DNA of 64,000 nt from Clusia tigrina (Eukaryota; Arthropoda; Insecta; Diptera; Clusiidae). This document shows, piece after piece, positions 47,373-57,566 of the stretch. A program made the position numbers and the translations under genes. Numbering within the stretch: position 1 is the first letter of the stretch; the number at the start of each line of letters is the position of its first letter. The notes beneath the pieces are model-generated. The model made no database searches, had not been told where the DNA came from, and saw only the letters and a list, made by a program, of their open reading frames with translations. The stretch covers positions 113,132,814 to 113,196,813 of the forward strand of contig OV050030.1 in NCBI GenBank assembly GCA_920105625.2, read 5' to 3'.

Positions 47373-48149
47373 ATGCAATGGAAATATTCCAAATGCGGCA
47401 AAACCAGGTTATAGCTGGATTGAAAGGTGTAGTTTGTATAGCTGACGATATTTTAGTATTTGGAAAGGGTTACCAAAAGTGAGGCAATTGAGAACCATAA
47501 CGAAAATTTAGTCAAATTATTACAACGTCTACGTGAAGAGAACTTGAAAATTAACAAGACGAAGATGAGAGTATGTCAGGAGAAAGTAAAATTTTTTGGA
47601 CACGTCCTAACCAACGAGGGATTAAAACCCGATCCGGACAAAATAAGTGCCATAATAAACATGCCATCAGCTAACGATAAAAAGGATACCCTACGATTCC
47701 TGGGACTTGTAACATACGTGAGTAAGTTTATACCTAATATGTCAGAGGTAACCGAAGCCTTAAGAAGAGTTACACATGTAAAGACAAATTTTGAGTGGAG
47801 GGCAGAACAGGAGGAAGCATTTAAAAAGCTAAAAAAAAACTAATAACGGAAACTCCTGTATTACAATACTACAATGCAAGGAAACCGGTTGTAATACAGA
47901 CGGACGCATCATCGTTTGCGCTTGGTTGTACTTTATTACAAGATGATCATCCCATAATATATGCCTCAAAGACCCTGACACCAACACAACGAAACTATGC
48001 TCAGATAGAAAAAGAGATGTTAGCAGTGCTATTTGCGTGTAAACGATTTGACCAATACATTTGTGGAAGGAAGAACGTAACAATAGAAACCGATCATTCT
48101 CCTTTGGTAAACATTTTTAGAAAACCATTACTCAAAACACCGAAAAGTC
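47363..48149 (+). pseudogene. RT palm/thumb and RNase H of the short-LTR element
   Basis: Frame-shifted continuation. FGINAMEIFQ is followed by the catalytic motif IADDILVFG (about 47,440). A new frame from 47460 holds LKINKTKMRV, FFGHVLTNEGLKPDPDKI and LRFLGLVTYVSKFIP. A run of A near 47,835 shifts again into RNase H: QTDASSFALGCTLL, EKEMLAVLFACKRF and ETDHSPLVNIF. It breaks again at about 48,149. Confidence 0.82.
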
Positions 48150-48150
48150 C

Positions 48151-49250
48151 ATGATTTTGGCATTACAACGTTACAATTTCAACATTAAATATACGAAGGG
48201 AAGCGAAATGTATATTGCCGATACTCTATCTCGAGCACCGTGTCAATTGGAGAAATCACTCGACATATACAACATTGAGATGGAATTAGAACAGCTAAAT
48301 GAATGCAGTGACGTCGACGAAAAGCGAATATGTTTGACAACGATTAACAAAATTAAACAGGCAACATCTTGCGACAACATTATGAAAACCCTTATGGCAA
48401 CAATAAGAGAAGGTTGGCCTGAAGACAAAAGTAATGTGAATGAAAATATAAAGCAATACTGGAATATAAGAGACGAGCTCGTCATCAACAGCGATTTGAT
48501 TTTTAAAGGAAACCGATTACTTATACCACAGCCCCATTTGGGCATTGAATCAACATTAAAATTGGCAAGGGAAACGGTGTACTGGCGAGGAATAACAGAC
48601 GAAATTAAACAGATGATACAAGGATGTGATATATGCAACATATATGCAAGGAAACAACAAAGAGAAGCCCTAGTTATACCAGAAATTCCAACAACACCTT
48701 TCAAAATTATATCTACGTATGTGAACTTCAAGTTAAAGGCAAAACTCGATATTTCCTGATAACAGTAGACCATTACTCCGACTTTTTTGAAATCGACGAA
48801 ATAAACAATTTATCAGCAAAGACAACTATAAACACATGTAGAAAAAACTTCAGCAGATACGGTATACCCATGAAGGTGATTACGGACAATGGAATAAATT
48901 TTGTCAACTCCGAGTTCAAAAATTTTACAATAGAGTGGGAGTTTGACCATTGAACATCTAGCCCTCACCATCAACAGGCGAATGGCAAAGCTGAAGCGGC
49001 TGTAAAAATTGCAAAACATTTACTGAAAAAAGCAGTGGCTTCAAACACAGATTTTTACAAAGCATTGCTCTTATGGAGAAATACCCCAAACAAAATTGGT
49101 TCCAGCCCGGCTAAACGGTTGTTCTGTAGATGGTTGCGATGTAACTTACCATCATCGAATTTAAATCTCGAAATAGTACAAGTACATAGTAAAGGAAGGT
49201 ACAGGAAGGTACACCATCCACATAATGAAGCCGAAATCAATATCACCTAA
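48151..49250 (+). pseudogene. Integrase of the short-LTR element
   Basis: 48151-48759 covers the connection (DTLSRAP) and zinc-binding region, ending GCDICNIYARKQQR. The catalytic core is in 48633-48953: D in TVDHYSDFFEI and TDNGINFVNSEF. A TGA follows DH, and after it the third acidic residue lies in ANGKAEAAVK (about 48,980-49,010). 49035-49250 holds LLLWRNTPNKIGSSPAKRLF. At least three frame or stop lesions. Confidence 0.8.
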
Positions 49251-49494
49251 CTCGGAACAACGGGACATAAGAAAAGACTTGACTTCAGGATCAGAATACG
49301 AATCTGACATCATACAAAGTGAACAGTTACAACAGTTACCAGTTGAACCTCAAACCCATCAGTCAGATGAAACATCTATCGGAGATCACCGCGATTCGGA
49401 AAATGCTTCACAACACCAACAAAATCATCTCATACAAAGAGCTAGAAGAGAAACTAAACTACCACGACGATTGGACGATTATGAAGTTTACTAA
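49225..49494 (+). CDS. C-terminal tail of pol polyprotein (fragment)
   Basis: 89 codons in a different frame from the preceding integrase text, ending RARRETKLPRRLDDYEVY and a stop 20 bp before the 3' LTR. An acidic, Gln-rich stretch followed by a basic R..R..LPRRL motif is common at the end of mag/mdg3-type polyproteins. It is probably the end of the original pol, brought out of frame by an indel. Confidence 0.6.
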   Translation: MKPKSISPNSEQRDIRKDLTSGSEYESDIIQSEQLQQLPVEPQTHQSDETSIGDHRDSENASQHQQNHLIQRARRETKLPRRLDDYEVY

Positions 49495-49503
49495 TATTTA
49501 TAA

Positions 49504-49514
49504 AACAAAGGGGA
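49504..49514 (+). promoter_or_regulatory. Polypurine tract of the short-LTR element
   Basis: AACAAAGGGGA ends directly before the 3' LTR. Confidence 0.7.
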
Positions 49515-49727
49515 TGTCATAGTATAGAAAGATCTGGCATCACTCAAAAGCATGAATTACAAAATGGAAGTGTGGCAATCACATGAATGAGACCAACGAT
49601 TACATCAGCCAAACTGAAGTAAAACCAAAGTGCTTTTTTCATAAGAAAATCTTGACTACCTTCTATTAAATAAACATCTCTATAAGTATACATTTAAATA
49701 TATCCTTGTTTTATTAACACTATAACA
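49515..49727 (+). repeat. 3' LTR (213 bp)
   Basis: Same termini as the 5' LTR and nearly identical outside the ~52 bp that the 5' copy lacks. Confidence 0.9.
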
Positions 49728-50746
49728 CCTACTTTACAATCTTAGAAATTACTGCTTACGAACTAAAATTTAGAGACTTGGTGAGAACGTCTGGTTTTCA
49801 ATCGTTTTCTCACTAAGGTACATTCGCTACCAGATCATAGGGACTAAGTGAGACCATCTGGTTTTAAATCGTTTTATCACTGAGACACACAGTCCTAAAA
49901 CGCAATGTTAGCACTCGCTGCTGAGCCCCACAGCTGAATTCCATATGTCCATATAGGTTTTATTATACTTTATTATCCAATGTTAGCTTCGAGTTGTAAC
50001 CCATCAACCAATACATTGGACAACATATCATTGGACTGCTGTTGATGGGGCATTGATTTTTTTCTTGCTGCTGTACCACCTGCACATAAGTGCTTCCTGC
50101 TGGAACTTGTTTTTTTTTTGTGAACTAATAGCACTGGATTTGTCTACGACCTTCTCTCCAAGTGTTGGAAATGACTTTAGCTGCAATTCTTTATAAACTG
50201 TACATCCTCTATAATTGGCCGGATTGTTGCCTCCACAGAGAATACATTTAAGCTCTTGCTATCTATCCTTTCGTCGGCAATCTAATGTTGTATTGCTGCC
50301 AGCGCATTTCACGCATCTTGTACTATGATTGAAGAATTTTTTCGTATGGACATATCTCTGACATTTTGTGCACTGTTCAATTTCCCTTTTCTTTTTAGGT
50401 GGCTCAAATTTAATTTTAGTGTACGATTTAGTGTCGATTTTATATAAGTCAGTATTATTTTTATTTGGTTTTACATTTACATAAAACATTGAGAGCCGGT
50501 TTTTCGTTGTTCTTTGTTTAATGTTTGGTACGTTTGTGACATCAAATCTCATACGTCTTAACTCATCACTTATTTCTTTTTTTGGCGTAGTGTGATGCAG
50601 GCCTTTCAAAACGACGTTAAAATTTTGCTCTTGTTTTGGTTTGTAAGTATGAAATTCTGTATTTCTGTCTACAAGAGCTTTTGTAATAGTTCTGTATTTA
50701 TCAGCTGTCATTGGTTGAATTTTGATTTTATTTTCGTTCAAAAATT

Positions 50747-52125
50747 TGTAACGACTCTTTTTTATAGCTGGGGTAAAACTCAGCGGCTCCAGGGGTCGTA
50801 TACAGAAAAATATAAAAATCCTGTGTGTTAAATTAATTTCAACGTATTTATTTAGTGTATTGATTATGGACTCTTGTTAGTCCTTGCTCAAAACAATACT
50901 ACTTCCTTAACTCTATGTTTGTATAAATAACTTATTCAATGTGTACTTGTTTTCACGTCTCTACGTCCCGGTAAGTGTGTGTCTCTGTGACTCAGTGGGA
51001 GAACGATTAAAAACCAGAAGCTCTCACTGAGTTCCTATGGTCTCTGTACGGCGTATGACTTAGTGGGAAAACGATTAAAAACCAGAGGTTCCCTCTAAGT
51101 CCCTAAGTCTCGGTTGCGTATGTGTCTCAGTGATTCAGTGGGAGAACGATTAAAAACCAGAGGCTCTCACTGAATCCCTGTAGTCTCTGTCTGTATATGG
51201 CTTAGCAAGAAAACGATTAAAAACCAGAGGTTCTTGCTAAGCTTTCTATGTTCGTATTGTACTTTGTAGAGCTGTTGCTAGTCAGGATGCTGGTGATCGA
51301 CGAAGAGACTTACTGCCTGGGCTACGTGGTTTATATAGTCCCAGGTCGCAGCGGCTGACACATATTGTTGTTCGCAGGCCACCGTTGTGTGATTTTACTT
51401 CCGTTGGCCAGTAGTCGATTGTTGTTGTTGTGGCAGGCTTGTTGTTGTTGCAGTCAGGCTTGTTGGTGTTGCCGTCTTTTGCCCTTGGGCCACCTTCAAC
51501 TTCTGGCGGTCAGCCACCTCACTCCAACGGTCCCTGGTTAGCCAGCAGTATTGTTGCCTGCCAGCAGCGCTGTCCGGAATCCTGTAGTGTTGTTGTTGTT
51601 AAATATTTAATTTAACTGACAATCAGCATTTCCCTCTTGTGCTTTGTACTTGCCGGCCGTTGGCGTAGTGGTGGTTCTGTCGTTGTCCCTCTTGTGCTTC
51701 GCTCTCATTTCTTCGTGTTGTTGGTGTAAGATTTCCGAGCGAGCGCACTCGGCAAATTCCACCGCTGAGTTCGTGCACTCACCTTCTCTTGTCCGGCATG
51801 TATTTGTTGTATTCCTCGTCGCTGTGTTTTTCCTCGCTCTTTGCAAGCATAGCGCTGATTGGCAAGATCGTTGGCTGTGCGTGAGGTTGCTTTTGTTGTA
51901 ATCCTAGTTATTATTCCAACTGGTATAATATGCTGATGGTGATCTGTTCTCCCGCCACTGCTGCGCTGATTGGTTACAACGTATGTAGTTTTTTTTGTTA
52001 AATTTCTAATGCAGTTGCTTCGGTTCGGGTATTTTATCGTGATGTGTATGTGTATATAGTTTCGTAGCGACTCTGTCATTTGTAGTGTGGGCCAAAATTT
52101 CCCACAGAAGATTTTAGTCCTCACA
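50747..52125 (-). mobile_element. Solo LTR, related to the LTR of the 29-41.7 kb element
   Basis: 1,379 bp with 4-bp TSD AATT (50743-50746 and 52126-52129). On the minus strand it begins TGTGAGGACTAAAATC and ends GAGTCGTTACA, matching the termini TGTGAGGAGC and GAGTCGTTACA of the complete element. It also shares GAAGGTGGCCCAAGGGC. Its TATA box (minus, about 51,331-51,338) and downstream text match the LTR-like part of the satellite more closely. It therefore bridges the two. It arose by LTR-LTR recombination after insertion. Confidence 0.9.
50990..51242 (-). repeat. Four hairpins with paired changes in the stems and a near-constant 19-nt loop
   Basis: Stems of 12 bp are 50990-51001/51021-51032, 51058-51069/51089-51100, 51133-51144/51164-51175 and 51200-51211/51231-51242. 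On the plus strand the loop is AACGATTAAAAACCAGAGG in three, with one base different in the first. The stems differ (ACTCAGTGGGAG, ACTTAGTGGGAA, ATTCAGTGGGAG, GCTTAGCAAGAA), yet each pairs with its own right arm with at most one wobble or mismatch. They lie about 95 nt and more downstream of the minus-strand TATA, so they would be in the RNA leader. Confidence 0.9.
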
Positions 52126-54118
52126 AATTTCAACTCATATTGCTTATCTGCAACGTAGTAGCTCCAATATCGGCTGCACATTGTTTACTCCAGAAACATA
52201 GATTGGAGATGGTTTTGGAACTTTATGTTTTTCAATGTGCGGGATATTACAGTAATTTTCTTTTTCGGTTAAAATAGAAAATCTGTTCGAATTTGAAGGG
52301 AGATCCAGTTAGTAATTGGCTAACCTGGATTGTTTTGATTTACTTTGATTTGCTGGTTGTGGACTCGATCTGGCTCGTTTCAGAGTGTTTTGAGTTCTTT
52401 TAGTCGGGGATTTCTTTTGATTACCTAATTTAAATGTTTTGCTACCTACTTGCTTGTTTTTCTTTTGGTGCCTGCAGGGGTTTGGTTTTAGTAAATTTTC
52501 TTTTGCTCAAATCTTGATTTGCATTGTTCGCGCTTATTGGCATTTTCATCAATTTGAAACGACCGATGTTTTTGCTGTTGTACTGTTCGACGAAGCAATT
52601 GTCGTAATCACACTGGTTGGAATCGTTATAGGGCCAGTCAAGGCAATATTTGTTCTTAAATTTTTCAGACATACGGAACTTGTTGTTGGTAGTTCCGCAG
52701 TCAGGGGTATAACATTAAATATACCTGTTGTTTGCTGTTGTTGGTGAGAGGCTGGCACAATTTCTATGCTTGTAGACTGCTTATTTAGTTGAGAGCGACT
52801 TCCCCTTGGTTGATCAAGCACAGCGGCCGATCGCCCATGTTCGCTAGAGTTATTGTGCTCACATTGTGGGGGAAAGCTTAACCCTACGTCTCCACGGGTA
52901 ATTTTTGATGGCATGCAATTGGCAAATTCAAGCAAATTGTCAATGGAGACTGCAAATTGCTTCAAGTTGGCAATTTATGGCTTGCAATATTTCATGCCAT
53001 AAATTGCCAACATGCTGTGTTGCAATCAGTTGTCATTTTGTTTGTTTGACAGCCTTTTTTATTTTTTCGTTATGTTCACAGTGGCAGCATCGTAGAACAT
53101 TTTAGTTTTGCCGCGTCTATTAAATTAATACAAACGCTAATATGGATGGGGATTGTGCATTTCGCTCCATTGTAATTAAGGATTCACCCAGAATTTTGGT
53201 TTTCTTCATTTTTCTCTTCATCGTATAATTCAAACAACACTGCAGGACAACTGGAAACCGCTGCAGCCAAGTTGCTGACCATCACAAGTTGAAGGTGGCT
53301 CAAAGTCAAGTGGCCACAACAACAACAAGCATGGTCTTAGGAGACACCGAAGCCGCCCAACGGAAGTGCAACTACACAACGGTGCCCCGCCAACAACAAT
53401 ATGCACCGGCCGCTGTAGTCACTTCGACGATATAAACCATGCAGCCCAAGCAGTGGATCTCTTCTTTGGATACGAGATCCTGACTAGGAACACCTTTACG
53501 CCAGGCGCCTACTTTACAATCTTAGAAATTACTACTTACGAACTAAGATTTCGAGACTTGGTTTTTTCGTATGGACATATCTCTGACATTTTGTGCACTG
53601 TTCAATTTACCTTTTCTTTTTAGGTGGCTCAAATTTTATTTTAGTGTACGATTTAGTGTCGATTTTATATAAGTCAGTATTATTTTTATTTGGTTTTACA
53701 TTTACATAAAACATTGAGAGCCGGTTTTTTGTTGTTCTTTGTTTAATGTTTGGTACGTTTGTGACATCAAATCTCATACTAAACACGTGCACAGTTACAT
53801 CTAAACACACCAGTTTCTGTGGACATCATCAGTGAGTGCATACAGATGAGTGGTTTAGTGTTTCTGTTATAAGTTGGTATTGTTATTCTCTCTAGTAGAT
53901 TGGATGTGAGTGAGTACAGAGAGAACGAGAGAGAAACATTTGTTTTCCTATACGGCGCTCTAACAAATAAAACAGATAATGAAGACGGTACTATAAGTAC
54001 TTATTGTACACTGCCAATAAATTCAAACATATCGATGTATATTATCAATAGTTGTATGTTGTACAACAATGTCGTTTATTAATTTAAGCAAACTTAAAGT
54101 TGTTCAGATAACAAAATA

Positions 54119-54330
54119 AAATTCAGTGCATAGAACTTAAACTATATTATAGAAATAAAAAATTCAATTTTTTAAAGGCAAACATAAACATATCACAAAA
54201 AGTAAGGCAAACAAAACATAAATATAGCACAGATAAAATTCAGTGCAAATAACTTAAACTATATTATAGAAATAAAAAATTCAGTCTTTAAAGGCAAACA
54301 TAAACATATCACAAAAAGTAAATTAAACCT
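54119..54330. repeat. ~117-bp tandem duplication inside the hAT element
   Basis: AATTCAGTGCA followed by CTTAAACTATATTATAG and AAGGCAAACATAAACAT occurs twice, with starts near 54,120 and 54,237. It lies in the AT-rich non-coding 3' part of the element. Confidence 0.75.
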
Positions 54331-54463
54331 TAGCATACATACATATAAAATAAAAATACATTACAAAAAAAAATAAAACATATTTTGGAATGGTGTGAAA
54401 AACTAAAATTTTTGTTTTTAAATCAAAATTAAATTAAATTGGGAATTAAGTTTTTAAATGAAA

Positions 54464-56351
54464 TCAATCTTTGGAATTTATATTTACAAATAAAATTTCA
54501 TTAACTGATTTTCCATTAGATCCAAGTTTGGATCGTTTATCTGTTATTAGTGCCCGTGCAATGGAAAATATTCTTTCTGAAGGGGCACTAGATGCTGGTA
54601 TAGCGAGTATTCGGCAACTCAGTTTATATAACAATGGAAATTCATTTTTCCTATCATTCCACCATTTCAAAATATTAAAATCATTTTGCAGATGCACATT
54701 CGTATTTTTATATTTAATTATTTCATTTTCAATTATATATTGGTTAGAATAAACTTCCTCTATTGGTTGAACATATTTTTCAAATAATGAATATATTCTA
54801 GATGAACTTGTTTCAGTGGGTGAATTAACAATATTTATTTCATTTGAATAAGGAAGCAACAAAGATTTACATTTGGTTATTACTTCTGTTTGTTCTTCTA
54901 AACTAAACTGAGTAAGTTGATTAGCTGGCGGAAATAAAAATATTGCTAATTTATGATATAATGTGATCTTGCTGTCTACTAAGGAAATTAAAGTATCATA
55001 GACATTTCTTTTAAACTCCGAGATAAAAGTAGGCTCATCACTATTGGTAGTATTACACATTGTTTTTAAATTATTAATATGTGGGTGAACTAAATGAATA
55101 GTAACATAGGAGCTGCCTTCAAGTTCTGTGGAAGCATCCATGAAAGGCTTTAAAATTGAAATTAATTGGTCTAAATAATATTCTTTTATTATGCTAAATT
55201 TCTCAGTCATATTTTTCTCATTTAGTATTTTTGTAATATCAGTAAAATTAGATTTTGTTGATAATAGATTAAAATATACTGTATTCCATCTTGTGGGTGT
55301 GAAGCTTTACAATGAAGTGTTTAAATCACAATTTAAACCAGATTTCTTAAAAAATTTTACCAGTTTGGATGATTCTGTTACAATTTCATCAATTTGTGCT
55401 GACGTTTTAATACATTTTTCTATAGTATTGTGAATCAAGTGATTTATACAGTTGACATTTTCGTGATCTTTTAAAGCTGCTTTGATGTTACTTCCTCTAT
55501 CTGTAACCACTACTACTGGGTCATTTAAGGAACAATTGAACTCATTCAGTAGAGTATCCAATTTTTGTTTTATAATGATGCCTATTTAATAAATAAATAA
55601 TTTCAAATATAATTAATTACAGTTACAAATAAGGACACTGAATAAATTAAATAACAATTGAAAAAACATTTGAAATTTAGTATTTACATGTATTATTTTA
55701 CAGACAACTTACTTGTACTCGAAATTCCTTTCATAGACTTCACTCCCAGCAACTTGCTTTTATACACTCCATCCATAACGAGCCGTTAAGGCGAGGTACA
55801 AAATTTTTGAAAAATTTTCAGTCCATAGGTCACATGTCAGAAAATAACCAATTTGAGGTATGGATGCTATCTCAGATTGAAGCTTTGTAAAGTGTAGAGA
55901 ATAGCTATTCTCAACGTTTCTATATATTGTAGTTGGATGTGGTATTAGTGAATCAACATTAAGATTGGTTCCGAATTTGTTTCCTAGGGAGCTTTGAATA
56001 CACTTTTAGTCCACTGTCTTTCACTAAAGAGTAAGGGCGAATGTCTCCAAGAACCCACTCAGTTAAAACATCGGTACATGCCTTTTTAGCCTCTTAGTTT
56101 GGCTCAATCAATTGAATTTCTTTTTCATTTTTTAACAATGCACAACACCTGTGTTTGTTTAAATTAGATAATGCATTTTTATTGTATTTGTATACATTTT
56201 TACAAATTTTGCATGCAACAAAATTTGTTAATTCAACATCGTTTTCGTCTTTAATAAGGCCAAAGCAATCCCATATCTTGCTTCGACCTCTGTTTGCACT
56301 AATTTTATAGACATCAGATAAAATCTTTTCTTTTATTTCAAAATTGTTCAT
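54464..56351 (-). pseudogene. hAT transposase (few lesions; one likely intron)
   Basis: 56094-56351 encodes an N-terminal BED-type zinc finger (SKIWDCFGLI, then CKICKNVYKYN, then LNKHRCC). After a TAA and two frame changes between 55,780 and 56,090, the text DLWTENFSKILYLALTARY follows. A 131-bp intron (55582-55712, GTAAGT...ATAG) is in frame on both sides. Exon 2 has the catalytic region VVVVTDRGSNIKAALKD and CINHLIHN. A single in-frame TAA at 55307-55309 precedes TPTRWNTVYF and the 248-codon end. That end carries the hAT dimerisation motif ILKWWNDRKNEFPLLYKLSC and ASSAPSERIFS. The protein would cut and paste the element; this copy is close to intact but not functional as read. Confidence 0.87.
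55582..55712 (-). other. Probable intron in the hAT transposase
   Basis: On the minus strand the donor is A/GTAAGT and the acceptor is AAATAG/GC. Phase 1 on both sides gives KGISST joined to IIKQKLDTLL in a continuous frame. The segment is AT-rich and full of stops. Confidence 0.65.
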
Positions 56352-57566
56352 TTTTAAATATAATTTTCAGTTCAAATCACTTTTCACTTCAAAATTAACC
56401 TACATATGCTTCACGTCTATCAAAATTCACTTGAGTCCACTTGCTTCCACCAACAATACTTTGAAAATATTTGTGGTACAACAGTTATTTGAGAGTAAGA
56501 AACAAATAATTCTCTCACTCAATGCATACGGAGATATAACTGTTATACTCTTTACGAGTAGAGTGAGTGCGTAAAAGCAAAACCATACAATATCTGTTGC
56601 ACTCATTCACTCATGTATACCAATAGTAACAGATACGTTTATGGTGTATTTGTTTTGACAATACTTTCAGTTCTACTATTGCACGTCTTTATCTCATACG
56701 TCTTAACTCATAACTTATTTCGTTTGTTGGCGTAGAGTGATACAGGCCTTTCAAATCGACGTTAACATTTTGCTCTTGTTTTGGTTTGTAAGTATGAAAT
56801 TCTGTATTTCTGTCTACAAGAGCTTTTGTAATAGTTCTGTATTTATCAGCTGTCATTGGTTGAATTTTGATTTTATTTTCGTTCAAAAATTTCAACTCAT
56901 ATTGCTTATCTGCAACGTAGTAGCTCCAATATCGGCTGCACACTCCAGAACCATAGATTGGAGGTTGTTTTGGCACTTTATGTTTTTCAATGTGCGGGAT
57001 ATTACAGTCATTTTATTTTTCGGCTAAAATAGAAAATCTGTTCGAATTTGAAGAGTGATCCAGTCAGTAATTGGCTAACCTGGATTGTTTTGATTTACTT
57101 TGATTTGCTGGTTCTGGACTCGATCTAGCACGTTTCAGAGTGTTTTGAGTTCTTTTAGTCGGAGATTTCTTTTGATTACCTAATTTAAATGTTTTGCTTC
57201 CTACTTGCTTGTTTTTCTTTTGGTGCCTGGTGGGGTTTGGATTTAGTAAATTTTCTTTTGCTCAAATCTTGATTTGCATTGTTCGTGCTTGTTGACATTT
57301 TCATCAATTTGAAACGACCGATGTTTTTGTTGTTGTACTGTTCGACGAAGCAATTGTCGCAATCACACTGCTTGGAGTCGTTATAGGGCCAGTCAAGGCA
57401 ATATTTGTTCTTAAATTTTTCAGACATACGGAACTTGTTGTTGGTAGTTCCGCAGTCAGGGGTATAACATTAAATATACCTGTTTTTTGCTGTTGTTGGT
57501 GAGAGGCTGGCACAATGTCTATGCTTGTAGACTGCTTATTTGGTTGAGAGCGACTTCCCCTTGGTT

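Larger units (their letters stand above)
45358..49727 (+). mobile_element. Short-LTR Ty3/Gypsy retrotransposon (mag/mdg3-like)
   Basis: 4,370 bp with 5-bp TSD CCTAC (45353-45357 and 49728-49732). Termini are TGTCATAG...CTATAACA. Gag and pol are in one frame (45582 on). Short LTRs, a Leu-like primer site and two adjacent CCHC knuckles before the protease fit the mag or mdg3 side of Ty3/Gypsy; the exact clade needs a tree. Pol has at least five frame breaks, so it is dead. Confidence 0.9.
44223..52811. repeat. Satellite unit 12, split by a retrotransposon and a solo LTR
   Basis: Pieces are 44223-45357, 49728-50746 and 52126-52811. The first has the inverted-repeat segment and LTR-like part (TATA at 45276, with about 17 bp missing near 45,202). 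The second has hairpins a and b near 49,775-49,885 and the right part of gag. The third holds the middle of gag. Both junction pairs show target duplications. Confidence 0.88.
49895..52965 (-). pseudogene. Jockey-clade gag/RT-tail relic (unit 12/13), split by a solo LTR
   Basis: Core gag 50259-50741 has CTKCQRYVHTK and CVKCAGSNTTLDC (H to N). It is interrupted at 50747-52125. The N-terminal side resumes at 52126, where the frame reads CSRYWSYYVADKQYELKF; here the TAG stop seen in the inner units is TAC. N-terminal frames 52549-52965 and 52442-52672. Confidence 0.78.
53780..56691 (-). mobile_element. hAT-superfamily DNA transposon
   Basis: 2,912 bp with 8-bp TSD TCTCATAC (53772-53779 and 56692-56699), the expected length for hAT. 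Imperfect terminal inverted repeats: TAAACACGTGCACAG on the left, TAAAGACGTGCAATAG (reverse complement) on the right. It carries one transposase gene on the minus strand. The left 0.68 kb is non-coding and AT-rich. Confidence 0.9.
52812..57566. repeat. Satellite unit 13, deleted and split by a hAT transposon
   Basis: Pieces are 52812-53779 and 56700-57566. About 1 kb is missing relative to inner units: one deletion joins the inverted-repeat region directly to CACTGCAGGACAAC (near 53,237), another joins GAGACTTGGT to TTTTTTCGTATGG (near 53,562) and removes the hairpins and the gag tail. TATA at 53431. Confidence 0.85.

Noticed and set aside
50990..51242. microRNA precursors or hammerhead ribozymes
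   Set aside because: Stems are only 12 bp, too short for a miRNA precursor, and no hammerhead core (CTGATGA with GAAA) is present in the right arrangement.
51607..51846. Frames in the solo LTR (51430-51615, 51607-51846, 51644-51901)
   Set aside because: Solo LTRs are non-coding; these frames come from CAA/TTG-rich sequence and match nothing.
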